Of a stretch of DNA of 10,847 nucleotides, positions 1 through 7,755 are shown piece after piece (positions within the stretch are counted from its first letter, which is position 1; every line of letters begins with the position of its first letter). Under the pieces are notes generated by a model that was given only the letters and a program-made list of their open reading frames with translations, searched no databases and was not told the DNA's origin. This stretch comes from Stramenopiles sp. TOSAG23-3 (lineage: Eukaryota > Sar), in the NCBI GenBank assembly GCA_900128585.1, contig LT642780.1:1-10847 (forward strand), given 5' to 3'. The translations under genes and the position numbers were made by a program.

Positions 1-535
1 GAGCGAGACCCTTTTGCTCCTCCTTGAACTCTTTTGAGCCTTCTGGGAAGTGCACCTTCAGCCACAACTTCTTCTCTTGACAGATACACTCTGGGTCCTT
101 TTCGCACGCTGCTTGCTCCTCGTTGCTTCCTGTGCAACGTTCGTCAAAATCGCTCTCGCGACGAACTATTTTGTCCAACTGGGAAGGCGAGTCTTGGTCT
201 GCAATCCCACTTTTGAACGAGTACTTTTTTGGTCTCACGTTCGGATCTGGAACGCTCGTTGGCCTTTTCAAGGCTTTTCCCGCAGCTGCCCAAGGAAGTG
301 TCACCACCGTGCCAGAGTCTACGCCTTCCATAGTTACACCATTCATCCCCAGCACTTTCACCATGGCCTTACCCCCAGCTGCGGTTGCCTCGACTTCAGC
401 ATTCATATCCTCCGCCATCGTCAACCAGCGCAGCGATTCTGGAATTACCTTTCTCGCTTTGCACCAAGGGACTGGTACATTTGGTTCCTGTGCTGCGCAA
501 GCAACCAGAAAGCAAGCCAGTAATACAACCCGCAT
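1..535 (-). CDS. Secreted cysteine-containing protein of unknown function (partial, C-terminus off the left edge)
   Basis: Reading the minus strand from the ATG at 535 gives 178 codons with no stop, running off the window edge, so the true length is unknown. The first 16 or so residues (MRVVLLACFLVACAAQ) look like a cleavable signal peptide: one Arg, a hydrophobic core, then small residues A-C-A-A before Q16. The mature part is polar and charged. It contains C25 and a cluster C134-x9-C144-x5-C150-x-C152 in an acidic stretch, suggestive of disulfides in an extracytoplasmic domain. I do not recognise the family. Two frames on the opposite strand are also open here, but their products lack a plausible start and composition, while this one has a signal peptide and balanced charge. 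It diverges from the large gene at 1642. A clear pyrimidine tract like those upstream of the other genes was not found. Confidence 0.72.
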   Translation of the reverse strand, partial: MRVVLLACFLVACAAQEPNVPVPWCKARKVIPESLRWLTMAEDMNAEVEATAAGGKAMVKVLGMNGVTMEGVDSGTVVTLPWAAAGKALKRPTSVPDPNVRPKKYSFKSGIADQDSPSQLDKIVRRESDFDERCTGSNEEQAACEKDPECICQEKKLWLKVHFPEGSKEFKEEQKGLA

Positions 536-843
536 GGTGGAAGTTAAGCACGGTATCCCACAAACAAATCCTATTTACAGGGAAACTATAATTTCTGTTA
601 TTTGCGCCAGCAATTTTGAAATCTACAAACAGAAGGTGCACCTCTTCTTTCGCTCAAGGGTGAACACGAAACGAAGAAGACTTCGAATGGGAACGTTCTT
701 TCTCTTGCTTCGTCGTCATCTCTACAACAACAAAATAAAGAAACAGAATAATCGGCAGGTGATTTATGAAATATGTATTCAACGCAATCTAAAACTAATC
801 GATTGAACTATTACAACAAGTATTCATAAATATTGTTTCAATC

Positions 844-992
844 ATTTACATGGAATAAGATTATACTATTTATTTCCTTTCTCCGATATTATTCAACTGT
901 TAACTACAATACAACAATATTTACATGGAATAGGATTATACCATTTATTTCCTTTCTCTTATATTATTCAGATGTTAGCTACAATATAACAT
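844..992. repeat. 75-bp direct tandem repeat, two diverged copies
   Basis: Copy 1 starts at 844 and copy 2 at 919, a period of 75 bp. Both begin ATTTACATGGAATA and include TATTTCCTTTCTC and TATTATTCA. Across the aligned 73 positions I count 8 substitutions and no indel, about 89% identity. The unit is AT-rich and non-coding, and the divergence shows that the duplication is not very recent. No target-site duplication or terminal inverted repeat marks it as a transposon remnant. Confidence 0.88.
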
Positions 993-1353
993 AGGGCTAG
1001 CAGTGCAGTTGGTTTCTTATATCTCACTTCCCCCTTTTTTTTAAGTCTATAATCAGAGCAGGGCGATGTAACCAAATCCTCGTTTTTGATGCCTGGCATT
1101 GCACAAAGCTATAGTTAAGGTATGCATTATAAATGAATACTTTTACTTTTATATTATACATACATACAACATATAATTTACAAATACAATAAAATACAAA
1201 AAGAGACAAAGGACTAAAATATATTAAGTACAATATTTAGTATAGTAAATAATAATCCCTAAATAATCCCAATTTCCAATTCCAAAAAAAAAATTTAAAA
1301 AAATTAAAAATTTTAATAATAAAATACAGTAATAAAACCGTTACACAAAAAAA

Positions 1354-1379
1354 TCTTTTTCTTCTTCTTTTCTTCCCCT
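1354..1379 (+). repeat. Short pyrimidine tract (CTT-rich) upstream of the 1642 gene
   Basis: There are 26 uninterrupted pyrimidines on the coding strand, including CTTCTTCTTTTCTTCCCC, lying 262 nt before the ATG at 1642 and 45 nt before a TATATATA. It is a short counterpart of the longer CTT/GAA tracts upstream of other genes in the window. Alone it could be chance; the shared position is what makes it notable. Confidence 0.55.
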
Positions 1380-1423
1380 GTATGTATGTGGGGTTTACAT
1401 TTTTTTTTAAACATTGCATTGAC

Positions 1424-1431
1424 TATATATA
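1424..1431 (+). promoter_or_regulatory. Candidate TATA box for the 1642 gene
   Basis: TATATATA followed by G lies 218 nt before the start codon and 45 nt after the pyrimidine tract. The same octamer followed by G occurs upstream of the tyrosyl-tRNA synthetase gene at 7748. In AT-rich DNA such an octamer can occur by chance; support comes only from the repeated arrangement. Confidence 0.4.
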
Positions 1432-1641
1432 GACGCGGTCCTTCCAATGACATGACCAAATTCTTTCTTCAGTTTGTTTTTCACGAACGGTTTATAGTTT
1501 ATGTAGTAAAGGCTTTTATCGGTTTGTATGAATTGAATGCGTCTTTGTGGATCAACGCAAAAAGTATTTTCCATTTAATCGTTTGAGTTAGAGATATTAT
1601 ACGGCACGTCGCTCCTGGTCGCGTTTCGGGCGTGAGGGGCA

Positions 1642-4600
1642 ATGATAACGGACCATCCAATATTTGATTGCTTAAAGGAAGATGCGACGTCTGGTGATGA
1701 TGATGAGCATGTGCACGTATATAGCCTTCCGCCGCCGTCGGTTGTCATGTCGCCTGTAAAGATGACGATGAATCGGACGACTCCTAATGCTCGGTGGTCG
1801 GTGCCGCGTTCGAGGGAAGCAAGGCGTATACAGAAGGTTTTGATGACAGTGCTCGATGATGACGTCGATGCCGTTCGAAAAAAGAAGATCGGAATTCACA
1901 ATAGAAGGGTGACGGCAGAGCGGTTACTTACGCTCAAGCGCAAGGGAAACCAGAAAACCGCTGTGGTTTCACCACAAGACATTCGGCAGGACCGTTGCAG
2001 CACTTGTGAATTCTTAGATTTAGATATTTGTGTACACGACGCTTATGCATATGCAAAACGTTACACAAAAAAGAGGGATACGATGAAGCAAATGAGGGCA
2101 AGTTTAAGGTCGCAGAAATCGTACTTGCGTTCTAAAATAAAAGGAAGAGCGGGCCAACACATGTCTCGCCCGAACACGGCAAGTACAATTCCACGCCGGA
2201 AGCGATGGAAGAGCAGTGCTTCTCCACGTGTGTCCCGCGCGACGCTGCGACCTTCCACAGCCTTGAAGACGCCGAGACGGAATGGTCGCGACGGGGAACC
2301 ACGGTTCGTAGAAGGGGAATGGTTAACGTCGTACGATACGAGGGAAGGGGGCACTGCGCTTTTGCCGGTTTCGCCGCTTGCTCCGCGGTACAACAAAACG
2401 TGGGTGGACATTTGCAACGATGCAGAAAACCCGGTGGCGGCGTCGCGGGTGAGCGCTGCAGTAGTGACAAGTCGCATGGGAGCACAGGTAAAAGGTTTAG
2501 TGCGGTCTCTATGTACTCCGTCAGCAGACGCACCGAAACCGAATGGCAACAACGGCAGTGAAGAGGAGAAAGAGTTTTGTAAGCCAGACTTCATCGACTT
2601 TCAAATATTGTACAAGCAGCTCGGAGAGGTGTACAAAGAGGCATTTACAGAGCACAGCGACTCGTACGCTCGCCAGCGTGCTTTGAAGGAAACGATCGGA
2701 CCACCTCAGGAGCGCCCAAAATCGACGACAACGTCCCCAGTGCGCAACATTGATCTTGCAGAAATGGAGGACCACCACCAGATTACCGACAGTGAAGCGC
2801 AATGGATGCAAGAAACATTTAGTAACATTGGCAAATTTTGCTCTCTAGACGTGTACGGGATGATGAAACTCCGCGAGGCCCGGTACGTGTCAAAGGACTC
2901 CAGGGTGCCGTGCCGATTGGTGACAGACTTGAGTGTTGTTTTGCTTGAAAAAGTGCTGTTGAATTCGTCAAACAATCGAACCACTAGCCCCCGTGGCCTT
3001 GCCGCATTTCGAGAGCAGCAATTGCATATACTTACTGCAAAAGTGTTGTTTCACTTAATGCACTCCATCTATGATAAGGGCGAGAGCAGAAACACGTTTT
3101 TCAGCTCGTTCCGTAACGTTTACAACCGGGTTCACGTCGTGCTTCAGCCCAGCTGCGACAAGCTCATCGAGGAAGCTAAGCTACTTCTGGACACGGGGGA
3201 CCGTGTGCGCCAGGGCATGAACAAAATGGTAAAGCGGTGGCAAAAACCCCTTCTTCAGTGTTACTTTATGGAGTGGAGAATAAGCATTCAGTCAAACCGA
3301 AGGGAAGACAAATTCAAGTCTTTACTGACCAAGGTTAACAGCAGCATAATGCACGCGATGGGATTGTTGGCGATGCGCGCAACGACTAGCGTGGAAATGG
3401 AGAAAACGTACCGCAAGCTCTTGAAGCGGCTCGTGTTTCGTGAATGGGCCAAATACGCAGTGTTGTCAAAACTGCACGGGCTGCACAGAGGCTTGGACCA
3501 GGTGGCAATGAAAGATAAAGATGCAGCGATGAGCCTTATGCAAATCAAAGAAGAAATACAAAGCAAAAGAAAAGAAATGGTCGTCATCATGTCCGAGTTA
3601 AAGGATGCCTATGAGCACATTGAAAAGCAACGAGCGTTCTTGCACGCGTCCAAATGGCGCTTGGAAAACTACGACGAAAGCAGGGCAATCGGCGTCACCC
3701 GGGGCTTTATTAAACTAACAGTCCCTGCTTACAAGTTCGTTCGGAAGTTGATGGAAGAAAGGCCACATTTACTGAATTTTTCAGAAACGATGGAGACTGC
3801 GGAAGAATTCATTCACCACGGTATTTTCGACAACCACTCGTGCGCCGAAACGTTCTTGGAAGCGCTGTGCGAAGAGCATCACGAGTATTCATCGGTCGTA
3901 GAGTCTCTTCCAGAAGACCTTTATATCTTGGTGGAAGTTTTAGGCACAAACGGACCTGTCGACAAAACCATCCATTTGATGGACCTCATATTTCCAAAAG
4001 TCCTTGCGGCCAGCTGCCAATTTGCGAAAACCGGGATCATGCCTGATATGGCGTTTTTCTCAGATGAGCTGAAATCCGTTGGACAGCGAATATCAGACCG
4101 CGCTGCAAACAAGTCGCCTACCGCCGACGACCAAGGGGGCGTGGTGGTTGGTGCGGGCGAACAACGGACCCTCGAAACGCTGGTGATGCAGTCTCGAATT
4201 GCCCTTGCGGCCTTCCAAGCATTTAAAATCAGTAATGCGGTGCACAATTCCGCGCGCGAATTGCAAAACAAACAGTTGGCAATGCATCTAACGGCGACTG
4301 TGGAATCGCACAGATACCATGTCGTGTCTGGCAATATCACGGACCGTGTAGCACGGTCTGTTTATTTGGTAGATGGGGCGGCAGCACTGTCGAAGAAAGA
4401 GTTTCAAAACTCTTCGCATAAAACAGTGCTGAAATGGGGAGTGACAGGAGGGGTTGAAATGGAGTCCCTTTGCAAACCGCTGAAGGATTACAATGCCACG
4501 GACGAGCAACTGAAGATTAAGAATAAAACCGAGTTGAAGTTGAACGCTGAAACCGACACTTGGGCTGCCCTGGCGACGTTCAGAGCAGATCGGCGGTCGC

Positions 4601-5790
4601 AGCTCCGAGCGCGCAAAAATAGTGCAGAGCTTATGCGGCTTACCGACCGTAACGACCCTGTCAACGTTCCATTTTTCCTCTGGGAAAGTTTTGAGTCCCA
4701 CAGAATGGGACTTCCGATGCACGGGGGGGAGCTGTTGGCGTGCCTGCACGAAACAGTAAAGAATTACATCCCTTACCTCCGGGGAATCTACCGCAAATAT
4801 TCGAGCGGCTTCATGATGAAATCCCAAGACTTTCAAAATTTTGTGAAAGACTGCAAGCTTGCCAAAGATTCAGGTGCAAAAACAGACTTAATATTTGTCA
4901 AAGTTGCAAAAGCACAGTATAACCTAGATGGGTTGAATGACTTTGAAAAAAACACAACCCAACTTAGCCGGCCCGGGTTCGTCGAAGCAGTCGTTTTGCT
5001 GTACACCAATAAACACAACCTACAAGGTCAGACCACAGCAGACGCCGAGAAAAGCCTGAAGCACTTCTTTGCCCATGTTGTCTCGGTTGCAAAACGTTTG
5101 GACAGAGACTCGTTGAACAGTAAAATGGCCGATCATCGAATTTTAAGAGTGCTGGTATCCCACCACGCCGAGCTGGCCACCATCTTCCAAGCGTGGGCGG
5201 GGTCAACATGGAAAGGGCCGCCCCTTAAAAACTGGCAACGTAGCTTGAACGTTGGCGAATGGATGTCATTTTTGAAACAAAATGGATTGCTGGATAATGA
5301 CAATAGTGACTCCACTAAACAGCGCGCGAAAGAGAGGCACAAACGTATGACTGCACGAACCTTTGGGGCAGAAAATTTAAACGCCATTGCCGAATTAACA
5401 GAAGAAAGCATGCAGAAGGTAGTGCAGATACGGCAAGTCAGTCAGCTGAGCGCTCGAAAGATATTTACGAACGCTTGTGGGCAAGGTCAAACCTTGGATC
5501 TGGAGGCGGTTGTAAGCGAGGCGGGCCCCGTCCGAGGGCGGCACAATGCCGAACGCTGGGATCTTCTGAGTTTTTATGACGAGAAAGCCGCCCGAAAATT
5601 CAAAGGGGCCGACGATGCTGCAACAAAAGAGATAAATCGTGCAGAAACAATGGATACGCGGGCATTTGTTTGCGGTTTGGCAATTTTGGCAGAGTACCAG
5701 CAGCCCGACCCTTTCACTAGTTTGGACGAGAAACTGAATGACCTTCTGAAGACAACTGTATGTACCACAGAGGCCATGCAGAAGCTCTGA
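1642..5790 (+). CDS. Large cytoskeleton-associated protein with Sfi1-like W motifs, coiled coil and p25-alpha (TPPP)-like region
   Basis: This is a single 4149-nt exon encoding 1382 residues. An in-frame TGA nine bases upstream (1633-1635) fixes the first Met as the earliest possible start. The visible layout is: an acidic N-terminus; C119-x2-C122-x7-C130-x-H132, a possible metal site; a strongly basic Ser/Pro/Arg segment at about 159-217 with RPNTA and RPSTA motifs; two Sfi1-type helices ending F542-x2-W545 and F599-x2-W602; and a charged coiled coil at about 614-676. A p25-alpha-like stretch at about 1040-1125 contains KDCKL (1069-1073) and TDLIFVKV (1081-1088), followed by FVEAVV. A weaker similar module includes EW1207 to LLD, LSARKIF (about 1269-1275) and F1342 to LA. 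p25-alpha proteins bind and stabilise tubulin, and Sfi1 repeats bind centrin. A flagellar/basal-body or microtubule role is therefore inferred, not shown. No exact family match is known to me. The gene converges with the 6028-6831 gene. Confidence 0.9.
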   Translation: MITDHPIFDCLKEDATSGDDDEHVHVYSLPPPSVVMSPVKMTMNRTTPNARWSVPRSREARRIQKVLMTVLDDDVDAVRKKKIGIHNRRVTAERLLTLKRKGNQKTAVVSPQDIRQDRCSTCEFLDLDICVHDAYAYAKRYTKKRDTMKQMRASLRSQKSYLRSKIKGRAGQHMSRPNTASTIPRRKRWKSSASPRVSRATLRPSTALKTPRRNGRDGEPRFVEGEWLTSYDTREGGTALLPVSPLAPRYNKTWVDICNDAENPVAASRVSAAVVTSRMGAQVKGLVRSLCTPSADAPKPNGNNGSEEEKEFCKPDFIDFQILYKQLGEVYKEAFTEHSDSYARQRALKETIGPPQERPKSTTTSPVRNIDLAEMEDHHQITDSEAQWMQETFSNIGKFCSLDVYGMMKLREARYVSKDSRVPCRLVTDLSVVLLEKVLLNSSNNRTTSPRGLAAFREQQLHILTAKVLFHLMHSIYDKGESRNTFFSSFRNVYNRVHVVLQPSCDKLIEEAKLLLDTGDRVRQGMNKMVKRWQKPLLQCYFMEWRISIQSNRREDKFKSLLTKVNSSIMHAMGLLAMRATTSVEMEKTYRKLLKRLVFREWAKYAVLSKLHGLHRGLDQVAMKDKDAAMSLMQIKEEIQSKRKEMVVIMSELKDAYEHIEKQRAFLHASKWRLENYDESRAIGVTRGFIKLTVPAYKFVRKLMEERPHLLNFSETMETAEEFIHHGIFDNHSCAETFLEALCEEHHEYSSVVESLPEDLYILVEVLGTNGPVDKTIHLMDLIFPKVLAASCQFAKTGIMPDMAFFSDELKSVGQRISDRAANKSPTADDQGGVVVGAGEQRTLETLVMQSRIALAAFQAFKISNAVHNSARELQNKQLAMHLTATVESHRYHVVSGNITDRVARSVYLVDGAAALSKKEFQNSSHKTVLKWGVTGGVEMESLCKPLKDYNATDEQLKIKNKTELKLNAETDTWAALATFRADRRSQLRARKNSAELMRLTDRNDPVNVPFFLWESFESHRMGLPMHGGELLACLHETVKNYIPYLRGIYRKYSSGFMMKSQDFQNFVKDCKLAKDSGAKTDLIFVKVAKAQYNLDGLNDFEKNTTQLSRPGFVEAVVLLYTNKHNLQGQTTADAEKSLKHFFAHVVSVAKRLDRDSLNSKMADHRILRVLVSHHAELATIFQAWAGSTWKGPPLKNWQRSLNVGEWMSFLKQNGLLDNDNSDSTKQRAKERHKRMTARTFGAENLNAIAELTEESMQKVVQIRQVSQLSARKIFTNACGQGQTLDLEAVVSEAGPVRGRHNAERWDLLSFYDEKAARKFKGADDAATKEINRAETMDTRAFVCGLAILAEYQQPDPFTSLDEKLNDLLKTTVCTTEAMQKL

Positions 5791-6027
5791 CAGTGCTGAG
5801 TGCAAAGAGAGTAATGTCATGACACCGCACTTTAGTGTATTATTCTTAATTTCTTAGTTAATGAGTAAAAGGCAAATGTAAGAAACTAGTTTCCTGCGAT
5901 ACGATTGTTATAGATTGTAAAAATTGGGAATAGCCCACACTTTACACAGACGGCCTAACTACAACTCGCTGGTCAGAAACGTAAAAAAACGTTATCAGCT
6001 GACGTCCTTCGTGTGTAGGTATTCGAC
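5791..6027. other. Convergent 3' spacer (237 nt)
   Basis: This is a short spacer between the stop of the large plus-strand gene and the stop of the minus-strand disordered-protein gene. It must contain both 3' untranslated regions. I see no AATAAA on either strand. TGTAA occurs on the plus strand at 5877-5881 and on the minus strand at 5942-5946, but such a pentamer is too common here to be called a signal. Confidence 0.6.
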
Positions 6028-6831
6028 TTAAACTTCCTGCTCTTTAGCGGCTTTGTTGGATACTTGTTCTGCAAGCGGCATGCTTTTGTTTTCTTCAGGG
6101 TTAACCTTGTGCTTCTTGTTCGATACAGCTTGATTCTCGGTCACTTTCTCCGGGCTGTCTTTCCTTTTTGAACCTGATTGAGACTCGGTTGATTCGGTCT
6201 TGTCGCCTGCGGGCGTGGCCTCGTCAGCTTCGATAGCTGGGGACTCGGTCTTATCGTCATCGGGCTTCGCTTCGACGTTAGCTTCCGTCAGTGGCGGGTC
6301 GGTCTTGTTGTCGACCGCGTTGGTGCCATCGTTTGCTTGACCCTTATCCTCGGGCGACGACTTGACTTCAGCGTCTACTGTGCTCGCTGCCTTTTTCACC
6401 TCTTCGGCTTTTTTCTCCGTGCTCTCGTTTGGTGCGTCTTCTGAGTCGGGCTGTGCAATTGCTGCCTCGGCTGGGGGTGTTGATTTGATATCTTTACCAT
6501 CGGCAATATCAACGTTATCGTCATTGCCAATAGGGGTCAAACCAAGTTTTTCTGTCGCTACCTCACCAGGGGCTGTGCCATCGGACTTCACATCGTCAGA
6601 ATTCGCATCAGCGACTGGATCTTTTGCTTTCGCCGGGGCCGGCTCGTCTTTCTTTTCTACGGATGCATCGGCGTTTGGCTTCGCCGTCTGTTTTAATTGA
6701 ACTTGTTCTGCGGTACTGCTAGCCGGGGTTGCATTAATTTTTGGCGTCTCTTCGACCGCAGGGGTTTCTGCGCTCGTAGGCACGATGGTCGCGCCGGCAC
6801 TTTTGGCTTTGGCTGATTCGTTTTGGGACAT
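6028..6831 (-). CDS. Acidic intrinsically disordered, probably nuclear protein of unknown function
   Basis: The gene encodes 267 residues in one exon. The product is dominated by Ala, Glu, Lys, Asp, Pro, Ser and Thr, and contains no Phe, Trp, Tyr or Cys and only one His, so a folded globular domain is very unlikely. Weak internal repeats occur near the C-terminus, with KTDPP, KTESP and KTEST at residues 176, 194 and 211, a period of 17-18. KRK (222-224) and KKHK (239-242), 14 residues apart, form a good candidate bipartite nuclear localisation signal. The function is unknown. Many linkers, histone or RNA chaperones and chromatin-associated proteins look like this, but composition alone cannot choose between them. 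The first Met is followed by SQNES and lies close to a TGACGTAA element. It converges on the large gene and diverges from the synthetase gene. Confidence 0.82.
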   Translation of the reverse strand: MSQNESAKAKSAGATIVPTSAETPAVEETPKINATPASSTAEQVQLKQTAKPNADASVEKKDEPAPAKAKDPVADANSDDVKSDGTAPGEVATEKLGLTPIGNDDNVDIADGKDIKSTPPAEAAIAQPDSEDAPNESTEKKAEEVKKAASTVDAEVKSSPEDKGQANDGTNAVDNKTDPPLTEANVEAKPDDDKTESPAIEADEATPAGDKTESTESQSGSKRKDSPEKVTENQAVSNKKHKVNPEENKSMPLAEQVSNKAAKEQEV

Positions 6832-7045
6832 CTGTGACGTAAATCGTTGAAATGTTTTTGGTCGTGAAAGTAAGTAATGGAAGAGTGATATATCGAAACG
6901 GGTGTTTATAATTTGAGGGTAATGAAATGCTTTAATTGTTTTTGTTTTGTTTAAGCTGTTCTTCTTTTTTCTTCTTTTGTTTAAATTATTTGCGAATGTT
7001 TTTGGGTATAGAAGACCTACACATATATGTTTACTGTTGATTGAT

Positions 7046-7105
7046 GAGAAGAAGAAGAAAAGAAGAGAAGAAGAGAAGAAGAAGAAGAAGGAAGAAGAAA
7101 AAAAA
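7046..7105 (-). repeat. 60-nt uninterrupted purine (GAA-rich) tract; CTT on the coding strand of the 6831 gene
   Basis: On the plus strand, positions 7046-7105 contain only A and G, mainly GAA/GAAG units ending in an A run. Read in the direction of the minus-strand gene starting at 6831, it is a TTC-type pyrimidine tract 215 nt upstream of the ATG. It is inverted relative to the CTT tract at 7551-7693 on the other side of the same spacer. A palindromic ACATATATGT at 7021-7030 lies between the tract and the gene. Confidence 0.85.
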
Positions 7106-7245
7106 TATTATATTTATAATAATATATGATATTGATGGAAGAAAAAAAATGAAGCAATGAATCATTCCATATGCTATGTCCATATTATATTATTTTCTTC
7201 TTTTTTTTTTATAACTAGAAAGTCTATGAGAATTCTTCTGATTGT

Positions 7246-7261
7246 GATTGATTGATTGATT
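7246..7261. repeat. (GATT)4 microsatellite
   Basis: Four perfect GATT units sit in the middle of the spacer. This is a simple-sequence repeat with no evident role. Confidence 0.8.
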
Positions 7262-7550
7262 TTCTATGCTGTGTGCATGCAACTAAGATCCCAGTTGTTG
7301 TCTCTCACCACAACAAAATTCATTTTCTTTCTTCTTTCTTTCTGTCTTTCTTATTATTTTCTTTCTTTTATTATATACATTCAATGCTGTATAATGTATT
7401 TTAGTATGTTGATTTTTTTTTTGATGATGATGGACAACAAAAATTTGATTAATAAGTTTGCGCGGGATCGTGACAGGTCCATTTTTTTTAATATTAAGGG
7501 TTTTTTTCTATCGATGATCGATCGATCCTTCCCTCCTCCTCCTCCCCGTG

Positions 7551-7693
7551 CTCCTCTCCTTCTTCTTCTTCTTCTTTTTTTCTTTCTTCTTCTTCTCTTC
7601 TTCTTCTTCTTCTTCTTCTTCTTCTTCTTCTTCTTCTTCTTCTTCTTTTTTTCTTCTTCTTCTTCTTCTTTTCTTCTTCCTTTCTCTCTCTCC
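7551..7693 (+). repeat. 143-nt uninterrupted CTT/TTC pyrimidine tract upstream of the synthetase gene
   Basis: All 143 bases on the plus strand are C or T, mostly CTT triplets, with a longer T run near 7646-7653 and a CT-dinucleotide end. A further pyrimidine-rich stretch with CCT triplets precedes it from about 7527. It ends 222 nt before the start codon at 7915 and 55 nt before a TATATATA. Long TTC/GAA runs can form triplex DNA and tend to vary in length, so exact length should be treated with care in assemblies. Confidence 0.92.
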
Positions 7694-7747
7694 AACCAAA
7701 AAAAAACATTATTATGTTTTTTCATCAAAAAATAGACGTCCTCTCTG

Positions 7748-7755
7748 TATATATA
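7748..7755 (+). promoter_or_regulatory. Candidate TATA box for the tyrosyl-tRNA synthetase gene
   Basis: TATATATA followed by G lies 55 nt after the CTT tract and 167 nt before the ATG. The same octamer and spacing pattern precede the gene at 1642. The transcription start is not known, so this is a positional inference. Confidence 0.45.

Larger units (their letters stand above)
536..1641. other. AT-rich divergent intergenic spacer (1106 nt)
   Basis: This spacer separates the starts of two divergently read genes and must hold both promoters. It is much more AT-rich than the flanking coding DNA, with long A/T runs around 1270-1330. It contains a 75-bp tandem duplication, a short pyrimidine tract and a TATATATA box, listed separately. 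Short open frames occur on both strands, for example 968-1099 minus and 1386-1586 plus. None shows a recognisable domain or a convincing composition. No tRNA or other RNA gene is visible. Confidence 0.75.

Noticed and set aside
123-806. A 227-residue plus-strand open frame over the left gene
   Set aside because: It is antisense to the better minus-strand reading, which has a signal peptide and balanced composition. The plus-strand product continues into AT-rich spacer and has no recognisable domain.
968-1099. A 43-codon minus-strand open frame starting MPGIKNEDLV
   Set aside because: It is short, runs into the tandem repeat and shows no domain; chance occurrence is likely.
1386-1586. A 66-codon plus-strand open frame before the large gene
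   Set aside because: It overlaps the candidate TATA box, lies in AT-rich DNA and has no recognisable domain. It could only matter as an upstream open frame if transcription starts earlier than assumed.
5877-5946. TGTAA pentamers as green-algal-type polyadenylation signals
   Set aside because: They occur after three of four stops, but a pentamer in 240-290 nt of AT-rich DNA is expected by chance often enough that this is not informative.
7516-7525. Palindromic ATCGATCGAT before the CTT tract
   Set aside because: A short self-complementary run with no second copy near another gene, so there is no reason to assign it a role.
7256-7735. Open frames giving poly-Phe, poly-Ser, poly-Lys/Arg/Glu products on both strands
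   Set aside because: They are translations of the CTT/GAA microsatellite; the same repeat is open in several frames simply because it lacks stop codons.
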